NCBI GenBank assembly: GCA_030627705.1
Contig: DAOVTE010000004.1
Coordinates: forward strand, 1 to 35,954
Origin: Bacteroidales bacterium
GTDB lineage: Bacteria; Bacteroidota; Bacteroidia; Bacteroidales; JAFGXI01
Direction of reading: 5' to 3'
Length of the DNA stretch: 35,954 nucleotides
Below, in pieces: positions 1 through 9,111 of this stretch. Positions within the stretch are counted from its first letter, which is position 1; every line of letters begins with the position of its first letter. Both the position numbers and the translations under genes were made by a program. The notes under the pieces were generated by a model, which saw nothing but the letters and a program-made list of their open reading frames with translations, made no database searches and was not told where the DNA came from.

Positions 1-2790
1 GCAGCATCTACAGCTAATACAAAATTACGTTGGGTTCAGTTAGCAAATTCTTCTGCTGGTTGGGACGCATGGGGGATAGACGAAATAGGTGTAACTTGCC
101 CTATGAATACCTCAGTAATATGGTCTCATGGACCAACAGTATCAAATCCACCAACAATAAATCCAACAGTTAGCGACTGGTATGTTGTAACATACTACGA
201 TACTATTTCAGGAGCTAGTACACCAGATTCTATTTACATTAATGTTTTTCCATATCCTACAACAGACTTTACAGCTATGTCTCCAGTTTGTATTAATAAT
301 AGTTCAATGGTAAACTATTACGGAACAGGTACATCATCTGCTACTTATACATGGAACTTTGGACCAGCAATGGCTATTCCAGGAACAGGTCAAGGCCCAC
401 ATACAGTAAATTGGATGGCGCCAGGTACATATAACATAACTTTATCAGTAGATAGTGGAGGATGCACATCACCGTTAGATACCGTAGAAGTTATTGTAGT
501 TCCACTTGCCACGGCAGTGATATCTGGAAATCCTAGTATTTGTGAAGGAACAAATGCAGCATTACAAATAGATCTTACAGGAACAGGCCCATGGGATGTT
601 GTTTATACCGATGGCACAAATAATTTTACAATAAATAATATTAATAGTTCACCTTATGCATTAGTTGTTAATCCTGCAACTCCAAGTACTTATACATTAG
701 TATCCGTTTCCGACTCCGATTGTGGTGCAGGAAATGCTAGTGGACAAGCTCAAGTATTATTTCATACTTTACCAACAGCAACAGTATCAGGCACACAATC
801 TATTTGTGATGGCGATAATGCAAATATCACATTTGATTTAATAGGAACAGGTCCTTGGAATTTCTCATATACTGATGGAGTAAACACATACACAGAAACA
901 GGGGTTGCAATGAGTCCTTATACTGTATCACATGGTCCTTTTGGTATTTCCACAACAACATATACCTTGTTAAGTATTAGCGATGCAAATTGTACAGGAT
1001 TTGGCCTAAGTGGATATGCACAGGTTTCAGCTCATCCAATACCTACATCAGATTTTACAACATCAACCTTAAACTGTTTTGGAAATAAATCTAACATTAC
1101 TTATACAGGAACAGCATCTTCAGCAGCAACTTTTACTTGGGATTTCGGTGGAGGAAATGCTAGTCCGGGAATTGGACAAGGTCCTCATTTAGTAAATTGG
1201 CAAACCAGTGGTAATAATTACATATTATTACAAGTAACAGAAAATGGATGTATGTCATCAGTTGGTTTTAATAATATTAATAATCCAAATGATATTGTAT
1301 CAACAATAAATGGACAAGATTTATTATGTAATGGAGATGAAACAGGAGAAATATCAGTTATTGCTTCAGGAGGAACAGGAGGTAATTATACCTACGAATG
1401 GAGTGTTCCTGGTGATACAAGTACAATAAGCAATTTAGATGCAGGAATGTATCATTTAACAGTAACTGATGATAATAATTGTGTAGATATTCAGCATATT
1501 ACAATAAACGAGCCAGCAGAAATTATTGTTCAAACGCCAGTAGATTTATATATATGTAATGGTAGATCAGTTATTATTAACGCAGACGTTACAGGTGGAA
1601 CATTACCATATACTTATGTTTGGAATGGTCAGTTGGGTACTAATATAGTAACAGATAATCCTATTGCAGATAGTTCTTATACAGTGGTTGTGACAGATGT
1701 AAATAATTGTGAAGCAACAACAACAACAAATATTTTTATAAGTGACCCAGTAAGCGTTACACTTTACTCTAATATAGATTCATTATGTCCAGGAGAGAAT
1801 GCAATGATTACTGCTGATATTCATAGTCCAGCAGGAGGACCATATACTCTAAGTTTGGTAGATGTTAATGGTAATAATGTTTCATTAGTATCAACACCTT
1901 TCGAGATATCTACCGATTCAATAAATCAAGTAATATTACAAGTTTTAGATGGTTGTGGATCAGAGGATAAAGACACGTTAAAGTTTAATTTTTATCCAGT
2001 ACCAGAAGTAGACTTTAGTGTAGATGTTTATAACGGTTGTCAGCCTTTGGCAATTAATTTTAACCAAATTGCAGCCCATACCGAGGGTCAAAAATATCTT
2101 TGGAATTTTGATAGTAATCAACAAGATAATGTATCAAATGAATATGAGCCAGAGCATTTATTCGAATATACAGGATTATTTGATGTTAGTTTAACAGTAT
2201 TATCGAATAAAGACTGTAAGGCAACAAAGAAAAAGGAAGCTTTTATAACAGTTTATGAAAAGCCAATAGCAGATTTTGCTGCAAATCCAGAGGTTGTTTC
2301 CTTATTAAAGCCAGAGGTTTCTTTCGAGAATTTATCAACAAGCACAGATATTTGTTATTGGAATTTCAATAATGGAGACACATCAAAATATATAAATCCG
2401 GTTCATTATTTTACAGAATCAGGTGAGTTTGAAGTAGAGCTAGAGATTATTACTTTCCATGGTTGTAGAGATACAGTTATAAGTAAGATTATAGTTGAAG
2501 ATCCATTAGCATTTTATGCACCAACAGCATTTTCGCCAGATGACGATGGAGTAAACGAGATATTTAAAGTTTATGGATCAGGAATACAAAAAGATAACTT
2601 TAAGTTGTATGTTTTCGATAGATTTGGAGAAGAAATTTTCTTCTCAGATGATATAAATATAGGTTGGAATGGAAAAGTTAAGAGTGGTTCGTCTGTTGCC
2701 TCAACAGGACCTTATGCTTGGTTCTGTTCATACAAAGATTTACAAGATAATGATAGAACACAAACAGGTAATATATTGTTACTAAAGTAG
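1..2790 (+). CDS. T9SS-secreted multidomain surface protein, 3' part
   Basis: The reading frame is open from the first base, so the 5' end lies outside the window; the first internal ATG (103) is not the true start. Seen: an N-terminal piece ending WDAWGIDEIGV, like the end of a reelin-type beta-sandwich; two PKD-like domains (265-465, 1051-1251) with WNFG/WDFG cores; two Ig-like units beginning near ICEG/ICDG; a SprB-type repeat (LLCNGDETGEISV, about 1320-1530); and two more PKD-like domains (about 2010-2500). The last 90 residues (APTAFSPDDDGVNE onwards, ending GNILLLK) match the gliding-motility-associated C-terminal domain, the type B T9SS sorting signal. Family knowledge: such proteins cross the outer membrane through T9SS and act as adhesins or surface proteins. 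The ligand is unknown. The stop is 2 nt from the convergent tsaE stop, leaving no room for a separate terminator. Confidence 0.9.
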   Translation, partial: AASTANTKLRWVQLANSSAGWDAWGIDEIGVTCPMNTSVIWSHGPTVSNPPTINPTVSDWYVVTYYDTISGASTPDSIYINVFPYPTTDFTAMSPVCINNSSMVNYYGTGTSSATYTWNFGPAMAIPGTGQGPHTVNWMAPGTYNITLSVDSGGCTSPLDTVEVIVVPLATAVISGNPSICEGTNAALQIDLTGTGPWDVVYTDGTNNFTINNINSSPYALVVNPATPSTYTLVSVSDSDCGAGNASGQAQVLFHTLPTATVSGTQSICDGDNANITFDLIGTGPWNFSYTDGVNTYTETGVAMSPYTVSHGPFGISTTTYTLLSISDANCTGFGLSGYAQVSAHPIPTSDFTTSTLNCFGNKSNITYTGTASSAATFTWDFGGGNASPGIGQGPHLVNWQTSGNNYILLQVTENGCMSSVGFNNINNPNDIVSTINGQDLLCNGDETGEISVIASGGTGGNYTYEWSVPGDTSTISNLDAGMYHLTVTDDNNCVDIQHITINEPAEIIVQTPVDLYICNGRSVIINADVTGGTLPYTYVWNGQLGTNIVTDNPIADSSYTVVVTDVNNCEATTTTNIFISDPVSVTLYSNIDSLCPGENAMITADIHSPAGGPYTLSLVDVNGNNVSLVSTPFEISTDSINQVILQVLDGCGSEDKDTLKFNFYPVPEVDFSVDVYNGCQPLAINFNQIAAHTEGQKYLWNFDSNQQDNVSNEYEPEHLFEYTGLFDVSLTVLSNKDCKATKKKEAFITVYEKPIADFAANPEVVSLLKPEVSFENLSTSTDICYWNFNNGDTSKYINPVHYFTESGEFEVELEIITFHGCRDTVISKIIVEDPLAFYAPTAFSPDDDGVNEIFKVYGSGIQKDNFKLYVFDRFGEEIFFSDDINIGWNGKVKSGSSVASTGPYAWFCSYKDLQDNDRTQTGNILLLK
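265..1251 (+). repeat. Duplicated PKD-like and Ig-like modules inside the cargo gene
   Basis: The order is PKD-like (265-465), Ig-like (about 514-765), Ig-like (about 778-1035), PKD-like (1051-1251). The PKD pair share TYTWNFG/TFTWDFG and GQGPH-VNW. The Ig pair share SICxGxNA and LTGTGPW/LIGTGPW. The copies are clearly diverged at DNA level, so the duplication is old. Confidence 0.7.
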
Positions 2791-2792
2791 AA

Positions 2793-3206
2793 TTATAATA
2801 TTTTTATTTTACGATTTTTATTGTTTAATATATCAATATTTACCTTAACAATACTGTCTGGTAGAAGAGGCTCAATAATTTGCGGCCACTCTATCAGACA
2901 TATTTTTTTAGACAAAAAATAATCTTCAACGCCAAAATCTAGAGCTTCTTCAATATCTTCTATTCTATAAAAATCGAAATGAAAAATGGTTTCGTTTTTT
3001 AGAGTTAAGTATTCGTTAATTATTGAAAATGTTGGGCTAGTAATATTATCGATTACACCCATTTTTTTTGCTATGTTTTTTATAAGAGTTGTTTTTCCTG
3101 CACCCATTTTTCCGTTAAAAACAACAATGTTATTTTTCTTTGTAAGCTTTATTATTTCCTTAGATACTTTGTCTAATTCTGATATATTATCTATAATAAA
3201 TTCCAT
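2793..3206 (-). CDS. tsaE: tRNA threonylcarbamoyladenosine biosynthesis ATPase TsaE
   Basis: TsaE is the P-loop ATPase that works with TsaB and TsaD in forming t6A37 on ANN-decoding tRNAs in the cytoplasm. The 137-residue length is usual. The Walker A GKMGAGKTT is at residues 32-40, the SPTFSIINEY segment near 57-66, HFDFYRI near 76-82, and IEWP near 105-108, all typical of the family. It lies 5 nt downstream of porX on the same strand, so the two are probably cotranscribed; this pairing is common in Bacteroidota. Its stop is nearly abutting the convergent T9SS cargo gene. Confidence 0.93.
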   Translation of the reverse strand: MEFIIDNISELDKVSKEIIKLTKKNNIVVFNGKMGAGKTTLIKNIAKKMGVIDNITSPTFSIINEYLTLKNETIFHFDFYRIEDIEEALDFGVEDYFLSKKICLIEWPQIIEPLLPDSIVKVNIDILNNKNRKIKIL

Positions 3207-3211
3207 GTGTT

Positions 3212-4768
3212 TTATTTGTTAGGACTTAACGTTATAACAGGAATTAACATTTCTTCCATACTTACACCCCCGTGTTGGAATGTGTTTTTGTAGTACTTTG
3301 CATAATGATTATAGTTATTAGGGTAGGTAAAGAAATCATTATTTGTAGAAAAAATATACGATGAACTAATATTAGTTTTAGGTAAACCTCCGTCTTCTGG
3401 ATTTATTATTTCAAATACCTCTTTTTGCTTATAGCTTAAGTTTCGTCCTTGTTTATAACGTAGATTTGTAGTTGTATCTCTGTCGCCAACTACTTTTATT
3501 GGATTATTTACTTTTATAGTTCCGTGATCTGTTGTTATAATAACTTTCACATCTTGATTAGATAATTCTTTAAATAAATCTAGTAGGGTAGAGTGGTTAA
3601 ACCACGATAAAGTTAAAGAACGATAAGCAGCTTCATCTTCGGCAAGTTCTTTAATCATCTGCATTTCAGTTCTTGAATGCGAAAGAATATCAACAAAATT
3701 ATATACTACAACAGATAAATCGTTTTTAAGAATATTTTTTAAATTATTATTTATTTTCTTACCAAATGCATTATTTAGAACTTTACCATAATACGTCGAA
3801 TAATTTTTATTTAGTCTTTTGATATGAGTCTTAAGAAGATCTTCTTCGTTTAGGTTTTTTCCTCCCTCTTGGTCGTCGTCTAACCAAAGATGTGGATAAT
3901 GCTTTTTTATATCAGAAGGCATTAATCCTGCAAACATTGCATTTCTAGAATATTGTGTTGCAGTAGGTAATATTGAACTCATTATTGCTTCATCTTCAAC
4001 ATAGAAATATTTTCTTATTTCAGGTTGTAGAATTTTCCATTGATCAAATCTTAAATTATCAATTAACACAATAAATACTTTGTTTCCTTTGTCTATTAAT
4101 GGAAAAACTTTATCGGCAAGAACATTCTGTGATGTTAATGGCTTATTAGTATTGTTTTTATCAAACCAAGAAAAATAATCACGCTTTATAAACTTAGCAA
4201 AGGCAATGTTTGCTTCTGTTTTTTGCATTTTAAGTATTTCTGAGATTGTATTGTCTTTTAACTTCTCAATCTCTAATTCCCAGTAAATAAGCTTTTTATG
4301 TATTTCTATCCAATCGTCTAGAGTTATGCAATCATTAATTTCTATTGCAATTTTAGAAAAAACAGATTGATAGTCTGATGTAGTTTTTTCAGATATTAAT
4401 CTACTTTTATCTATAGTCTTTTTTATTGCTAGTAAAATCTGATTTGGATTAACTGGTTTTATTAAATAATCAGTAATTTTTCCTCCAATAGCTTCTTCCA
4501 TAATATCTTCTTCTTCGCTTTTTGTAATCATTATTACAGGAAGAATAGGAAAATGTTGTTTTATTTCTTTTAGCACTTCTAGCCCAGAAATACCTGGCAT
4601 ATTTTCGTCTAAAAATACTAAATCATATTGATTATTATTTATTAAATCCAATGCATCACTACCATTATTAGTAGTATCAACATCAAATCCTTTTTCCTTT
4701 AGGAATAGAATATGTGGTAATAAAATATCAATTTCGTCGTCTACCCAAAGTATTAGAGGTTTACTCAT
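3212..4768 (-). CDS. porX: PorX-type response regulator with PglZ/alkaline-phosphatase-like effector domain
   Basis: The N-terminal receiver (about 1-120) has the acidic DDE near 10-12, phospho-acceptor D54 in VFLDENMPG, T82 and K104. A long helical linker follows, then an alkaline-phosphatase-superfamily PglZ domain (about 210-515) with VLIDNLRFDQW and ITTDHGT, which hold metal-binding Asp/His residues. The 518-residue length fits PorX. Family knowledge: PorX is phosphorylated by PorY in the T9SS control pathway and its PglZ domain is a zinc phosphodiesterase acting on oligonucleotides. No PorY kinase is visible beside it. The T9SS cargo at 1-2790 and the PorE-like gene at 14284 fit a T9SS-bearing cell. 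Confidence 0.92.
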   Translation of the reverse strand: MSKPLILWVDDEIDILLPHILFLKEKGFDVDTTNNGSDALDLINNNQYDLVFLDENMPGISGLEVLKEIKQHFPILPVIMITKSEEEDIMEEAIGGKITDYLIKPVNPNQILLAIKKTIDKSRLISEKTTSDYQSVFSKIAIEINDCITLDDWIEIHKKLIYWELEIEKLKDNTISEILKMQKTEANIAFAKFIKRDYFSWFDKNNTNKPLTSQNVLADKVFPLIDKGNKVFIVLIDNLRFDQWKILQPEIRKYFYVEDEAIMSSILPTATQYSRNAMFAGLMPSDIKKHYPHLWLDDDQEGGKNLNEEDLLKTHIKRLNKNYSTYYGKVLNNAFGKKINNNLKNILKNDLSVVVYNFVDILSHSRTEMQMIKELAEDEAAYRSLTLSWFNHSTLLDLFKELSNQDVKVIITTDHGTIKVNNPIKVVGDRDTTTNLRYKQGRNLSYKQKEVFEIINPEDGGLPKTNISSSYIFSTNNDFFTYPNNYNHYAKYYKNTFQHGGVSMEEMLIPVITLSPNK

Positions 4769-4898
4769 TTTGTTAGTTTAAAAGTTAATAAAGTCTATAA
4801 AATTAAAAGTTTAAAAGATTTGTAAATATAACTCGTAATTAATATAATTATTTTGTCAGTACTTTATAAATTTTTAACCTATAACTTTTAACCAAATT

Positions 4899-5774
4899 TT
4901 ATGCGCTTTGTGTTGGAATTTTTCTGTCTACCTTTTTAACTAAACCTTGTAATACTTTACCTGGACCAACTTCTGTAAAATCTGCTGCTCCACCATCAAG
5001 CATATTTATAACTGTTTGTGTCCAGCGTACAGGAGCAGTTAGTTGTTTATTTAGATTTAATTTTATTTCAAATGGTTCTGTAACTGCTTGTGCTGTTACA
5101 TTTTGGTAAATTGGGCAAATAGGTTTAGAAATTTGCACTTTATTAATTGCCTCTTCTAATTCTGTTCTAGCTGGTTCCATAAGTGGTGAGTGAAATGCTC
5201 CACCAACATTTAGTTTTAATGCTCGTTTTGCACCTAATTCGTTAAGGATTTCTATTGCTAAATCTATTCCTTTTACAGAACCAGAAATTACTATTTGACC
5301 AGGACTATTATAGTTTGCAGGAACAACAATGTCTTCTATATTCTGACAAGTTTCTTCAACAATCTTATCCTCCATACCCAAAATTGCAGCCATTGTAGAC
5401 TTCTCAATTTCGCAAGCTTTTTGCATTGCTAAAGCACGTGCTGATACTAATCGTAAACCATCTTCGAAACTTAAAGCGTTTGCGGAAACTAACGCCGAAA
5501 ACTCTCCAAGCGAGTGCCCAGCAACCATTTCAGGCTTAAAATCGTTACCTAAAGTTTTAGCTAAGATTACAGAGTGTAGAAATATTGCAGGTTGAGTAAC
5601 TTTAGTTTCTTTTAATTGTTCATCTGTTCCGTTGAACATAATATCTGTGATTCTAAAACCAAGAATTTCGTTTGCTTTTTCAAACATTTCTTTTGCTACA
5701 TCAGAATTATCGTATAAATCTTTACCCATTCCAATAAATTGAGCCCCTTGCCCAGGAAAAATATATGCTTTCAT
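4899..5774 (-). CDS. fabD: Malonyl-CoA:ACP transacylase FabD
   Basis: FabD moves the malonyl group from CoA to acyl carrier protein to feed fatty acid elongation in the cytoplasm. Seen: N-terminal FPGQGAQF, nucleophile S88 in GHSLGE, R113 in SARALAMQ, catalytic H195 in GAFHSPLME, and the C-terminal TEVGPGKVL. The 291-residue length is normal. It starts 15 nt downstream of folE on the same strand and is probably cotranscribed with it. The 130-bp gap before porX is AT-rich with no strong hairpin. Confidence 0.95.
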   Translation of the reverse strand: MKAYIFPGQGAQFIGMGKDLYDNSDVAKEMFEKANEILGFRITDIMFNGTDEQLKETKVTQPAIFLHSVILAKTLGNDFKPEMVAGHSLGEFSALVSANALSFEDGLRLVSARALAMQKACEIEKSTMAAILGMEDKIVEETCQNIEDIVVPANYNSPGQIVISGSVKGIDLAIEILNELGAKRALKLNVGGAFHSPLMEPARTELEEAINKVQISKPICPIYQNVTAQAVTEPFEIKLNLNKQLTAPVRWTQTVINMLDGGAADFTEVGPGKVLQGLVKKVDRKIPTQSA

Positions 5775-5789
5775 CTTGTTAAAATTTTA

Positions 5790-6419
5790 TTATAAAGTTC
5801 TGTTCTTAATTAAATTTATAAACTCTTGTCTGGTGTTATCATTTAGTAAAAAAGCACCTGTAAAATCAGAAGTTGTGGTTATTGATCCTTGTTTTTGTAC
5901 TCCTCGCATTTGCATACACATATGTTGAGCCTCAATTACAACAGCAACACCAAGAGGTTCAAGAGTGTTTTGTATACAGTCTTTTATTTCCGTTGTTAAC
6001 CTTTCTTGAATTTGTAAACGTCTTGCAAAAGCATCTACAACTCTAGCAATTTTACTTAATCCAGTTACTTTACCATTTGGTATGTATGCAACGTGAGCTT
6101 TTCCAAAAAACGGCAACATATGATGCTCGCACATTGAGTATAATTCAATATCTTTTACAATCACCATTTGTCGATAGTCCTCGGTAAACATTGCCGAACG
6201 TAGTATTTCTTCAGGATCCTGATCATAACCTTGGGTGATAAATTGCATTGCTTTGGCAACTCTAACAGGAGTCTTTTCTAGGCCTTCTCTTTTGTTATCT
6301 TCACCTAAGTGATGTAATACTTCTTTGTAATGTTCTGCTAATTTCTCTGTAGTTTTGTCATCGTACCTTTCAATTTTTACGTACTTACTATCAGGTTTAT
6401 TATTTGATAAAAAATCCAT
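5790..6419 (-). CDS. folE: GTP cyclohydrolase I FolE
   Basis: FolE converts GTP to 7,8-dihydroneopterin triphosphate, the first step towards folates (and queuosine precursors). The zinc ligands are visible as C97 and H100 in SMCEHH and C168 in [29 protein letters not shown] and the terminal TTSDFTGAF are family signatures. The 209 residues fit the usual length. It is the first gene of a minus-strand pair with fabD and has a TAGATTTG box about 40 nt upstream. The intergenic region is shared with divergent mqnB. Confidence 0.95.
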   Translation of the reverse strand: MDFLSNNKPDSKYVKIERYDDKTTEKLAEHYKEVLHHLGEDNKREGLEKTPVRVAKAMQFITQGYDQDPEEILRSAMFTEDYRQMVIVKDIELYSMCEHHMLPFFGKAHVAYIPNGKVTGLSKIARVVDAFARRLQIQERLTTEIKDCIQNTLEPLGVAVVIEAQHMCMQMRGVQKQGSITTTSDFTGAFLLNDNTRQEFINLIKNRTL

Positions 6420-6459
6420 TCTATTTTTTTATTTTTTACTATTAAATTAACTTTGCGAA

Positions 6460-6467
6460 CAAATCTA
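6460..6467 (-). promoter_or_regulatory. Candidate -7 box (TAGATTTG) for folE-fabD
   Basis: On the minus strand the sequence reads TAGATTTG, a full match to the Bacteroidota TAnnTTTG consensus, about 40 nt before the folE ATG. A TTG that could serve as the -33 element lies 25 nt further upstream, which is longer than usual, so only the -7 box is well supported. Confidence 0.4.
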
Positions 6468-6505
6468 GTAATTATTTATTTAATATATCTATCAATTATA
6501 TTTAT

Positions 6506-6513
6506 TAAATTTG
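6506..6513 (+). promoter_or_regulatory. Candidate -7 box (TAAATTTG) for the mqnB operon
   Basis: TAAATTTG matches TAnnTTTG and lies 45 nt before the mqnB ATG. No convincing TTTG -33 element is at the expected distance. A second match (TAACTTTG, 6448-6455) lies further upstream. Confidence 0.35.
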
Positions 6514-6558
6514 TAACATATATTAGGTTTAAATAATTAATTAATACATAAATAATAT

Positions 6559-7224
6559 ATGCGAATTTTAATTGTTTCAGCATCGGTTATTGAGATAAAA
6601 AAACTGTTAAGTTTTACTTCGGCAGTAAAGAAATTTGATGATACTTTTATTGCTGAATATAAGTCAAATAAGATTACATTTCTTATTACAGGTATAGGAT
6701 TAACTACAACAGCTTATAAATTTACAAAAGCAATTTTAAATAATAATTTCGATTTGGTAATAAATGTTGGAATTGCAGGAAGTTTTAACTCTAATATTAA
6801 TATAGGTGATATTGTAAATGTTATATCAGAGCAATTTGGAGATTTAGGCATTGATAATAATAATGAGTTTGTAACCTTATTTGATGAAAATCTATTAAAA
6901 GATGAATTCCCATATTCAGATAAAAAATTGATAAATATTAATAAAACTGATTTTTTTAGTAATTTACCGAAAGTAAGTGGAATATCAGTTAATACAATAT
7001 CAGGAAGTAAAAAAATAATTGAAAAAAGAATATCAATATTTAATGCAGATATAGAAACAATGGAAGGTGCTGCAATTTTTTATATTGCATTGCAAGAGAA
7101 AATTAATTTCTTAGAGATTAGAGCAATATCAAATTACGTAGAGCCACGAAATAAAGAAAATTGGGATATTAAATTAGCAATATTAAATCTGAATAATAAG
7201 ATTATAGATTTTATTAATGAATAA
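6559..7224 (+). CDS. mqnB: Futalosine hydrolase MqnB
   Basis: MqnB removes the base from futalosine to give dehypoxanthine futalosine in the alternative menaquinone pathway. The 221-residue protein has the purine nucleoside phosphorylase fold signatures: MRILIVSA at the N-terminus, LVINVGIAGSF near residues 71-81, and the ETMEGAA segment near 169-175 followed by RAISNYVEPRNKENWDI, which is characteristic of MqnB rather than MTA/SAH nucleosidase. The stop overlaps the start of the next gene by 8 nt, and mqnD follows two genes on, which supports the assignment. The other pathway genes (mqnA, mqnC, mqnE) are not in the window. Confidence 0.9.
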   Translation: MRILIVSASVIEIKKLLSFTSAVKKFDDTFIAEYKSNKITFLITGIGLTTTAYKFTKAILNNNFDLVINVGIAGSFNSNINIGDIVNVISEQFGDLGIDNNNEFVTLFDENLLKDEFPYSDKKLININKTDFFSNLPKVSGISVNTISGSKKIIEKRISIFNADIETMEGAAIFYIALQEKINFLEIRAISNYVEPRNKENWDIKLAILNLNNKIIDFINE

Positions 7225-7852
7225 TTCTATGGAAGAAGATAAGTCAGCACTTGAAATTTTAAAAGAATTTGCGGAGAAATCCAATAGAGAAATTAAGCAT
7301 TTTAGAAAAGATTATCCTGTAGATCGTCTTAGACCAAGGTTCTTATATAAAAGCTATACTATTATTAAAGATGAAATTAGTAATCATGTTTATTTTATAA
7401 ATTATAGTGATTCTATGGCAGTTGGTAATAACGCTTTTTTTAGTGGGTTTTTCTTTCCGATTTCAGCTACCGATTCTGTAAATATTAATATTAGAAAGAA
7501 GAATATTTTAGACAAAGTAAATCCTTTTTCGAATAAAAGGACTTATATGACTCGTTTTTCAGATTTTAATTCTAAAGTTATTATTACCGAGAATGAATTA
7601 AATTATACAAATAAAATATTAAATAATTATAAAGTACATACATTAATTATTGAGGCTTTAGATCTTGACGAAAGAATTAGGGTTGGGGTAAATAATCTAA
7701 AAATAGGTGCAATACAAGATATTAATGAGAATTATGAATTGAAAACAGGTTCGTATTTTGAAATTTATATTATTGGACAGTGGCTCCTCAAGGATTCTAT
7801 AATTGAAGAATTATTTAATATAGCTAACAAACTAAAAGAGTTGATAAAATAG
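7217..7852 (+). CDS. Conserved hypothetical between mqnB and mqnD
   Basis: I do not recognise this 211-residue protein. It has no signal peptide, no membrane segment and no cysteine. The sequence alternates beta-rich stretches (YTIIKDEISNHVYFINY near 46-62, VHTLIIEALD near 142-151) with a C-terminal helix (ELFNIANKLKELIK). A Gly/Phe-rich loop FFSGFFFPISAT sits near residues 74-85. ATG 7217 overlaps the mqnB stop by 8 nt, implying translational coupling; a second ATG at 7229 would give 207 residues. Its place between two menaquinone genes is suggestive but not proof of a role there. Confidence 0.75.
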   Translation: MNNSMEEDKSALEILKEFAEKSNREIKHFRKDYPVDRLRPRFLYKSYTIIKDEISNHVYFINYSDSMAVGNNAFFSGFFFPISATDSVNINIRKKNILDKVNPFSNKRTYMTRFSDFNSKVIITENELNYTNKILNNYKVHTLIIEALDLDERIRVGVNNLKIGAIQDINENYELKTGSYFEIYIIGQWLLKDSIIEELFNIANKLKELIK

Positions 7853-7922
7853 TGCAAATTTAAAAGGAACCTCAATTTAGGAGAGTGTTCTTGGGTAGAA
7901 CTTAACTTTATAAACTAAAAGA

Positions 7923-8753
7923 ATGAAATTAACATTAGGCTTTTCGACCTGTCCGAATGATACATTTATTTTCGATGCAATGGTGCATAATAAAATAGAC
8001 ACCGAAGGCTTAGAATTCGATTTGGTTTTAGGTGATGTAGAAGAGCTAAATCGTATGGCTTTTAAAGGCGAAATTGATATCACAAAAATATCGTATCATG
8101 CGTACGCATACATTTCTGATAAATATAAAATTCTAAATTCGGGCTCAGCATTAGGCCAAAATAATGGTCCAATTTTAATAAGTAAACGAAAGGTTTATTC
8201 AGATGAGATTAACGATTTAAGAATTGGTATACCTGGCAAAAACACAACAGCAAATTTGCTTTTGAGTATTGCCTATCCAAGAATAAAATCTAAAAATGAA
8301 TATGTCTTTTCAGATATAGAAGAAGCAATACTTTCCAATGAAATTGATGCAGGACTAATAATACACGAAAGTAGATTTACTTATAAGCAGAAAGGTTTAA
8401 AAAAAGTAGTAGATTTAGGCGAGTATTGGGAACGCGAAACAAATTTACCAATACCTTTGGGCGGAATAATTATTAATAGAAATCTGCCAATAGAAGCGCA
8501 AAACAAAGTAGACAGGGTTTTGCACGAAAGTATTAAGTACGCATTTGCAAACCCAGACTCTAGCTACGAGTATGTAAAAACTTATGCGCAAGAGATGAAA
8601 AAAGAAGTTATGCAAAATCATATAAAGTTATACGTAAATAACTTTACTTTGCAAATTGGTAGCGAAGGAAGAAACGCAATAAATAAATTGTATGAAAAAG
8701 CTATTGAAAATAAGATTATTAAAGAAATAAATAAAAATATATTTTTAGATTAA
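7923..8753 (+). CDS. mqnD: 1,4-dihydroxy-6-naphthoate synthase MqnD
   Basis: MqnD converts cyclic dehypoxanthine futalosine into 1,4-dihydroxy-6-naphthoate in the futalosine pathway. It belongs to the periplasmic-binding-protein fold family but has no signal peptide here and acts in the cytoplasm. Signatures seen: GFSTCPNDTFIFDAMV at residues 6-21, a KISYHAYAY segment, SALGQNNGPILIS, and IHESRFTYKQKGL. The 276 residues match the family. It follows the unknown gene by 70 nt in the same direction; the gap holds only a short 5-bp inverted repeat (GTTCT/AGAAC). Confidence 0.93.
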   Translation: MKLTLGFSTCPNDTFIFDAMVHNKIDTEGLEFDLVLGDVEELNRMAFKGEIDITKISYHAYAYISDKYKILNSGSALGQNNGPILISKRKVYSDEINDLRIGIPGKNTTANLLLSIAYPRIKSKNEYVFSDIEEAILSNEIDAGLIIHESRFTYKQKGLKKVVDLGEYWERETNLPIPLGGIIINRNLPIEAQNKVDRVLHESIKYAFANPDSSYEYVKTYAQEMKKEVMQNHIKLYVNNFTLQIGSEGRNAINKLYEKAIENKIIKEINKNIFLD

Positions 8754-8763
8754 AATTTAAGTT

Positions 8764-9066
8764 ATGGTGAAACACGTAGTAATGTTTAAGTTAAAAGATT
8801 ATCCAGCTTTTAACGAACGTCAGTTCAAATTAATGACAATTAAACAAGAATTAGATGGATTAAAAGATAAAATTAAAGAGGTTCAATCTTTTGAGGCAGG
8901 AATAAATTTTAATATCACACCAAATGCTTTTGATATTGTATTAGTTTCTGAATTCGAAAATATTGGCGATTTAAATAAATATAAAGTGCATCCAGAACAT
9001 GTAAGAGTTGTGGAAATAATAAAAGAGGCAACTGTTAATTATGCTGTTTCTGATTATTTAATATAG
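8764..9066 (+). CDS. Dabb-domain (stress-responsive alpha/beta barrel) protein
   Basis: A 100-residue protein beginning MVKHVVMFKLKD, with the internal GLKDKIKEVQSFEAGINF and a late HPEHVRVVEIIKE segment. This is the dimeric ferredoxin-like Dabb fold. Members range from stress proteins to small cyclases, and the substrate cannot be read from sequence. It starts 10 nt after mqnD and probably shares its transcript. No signal peptide is present. Confidence 0.85.
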   Translation: MVKHVVMFKLKDYPAFNERQFKLMTIKQELDGLKDKIKEVQSFEAGINFNITPNAFDIVLVSEFENIGDLNKYKVHPEHVRVVEIIKEATVNYAVSDYLI

Positions 9067-9111
9067 ATATAATTATTTAAGCTTTCAACCTTAATAAACA
9101 TTCAACGATTT

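Noticed and set aside
7887-7901. GTTCT/AGAAC hairpin before mqnD
   Set aside because: A 5-bp stem is too short to support a terminator or attenuator.
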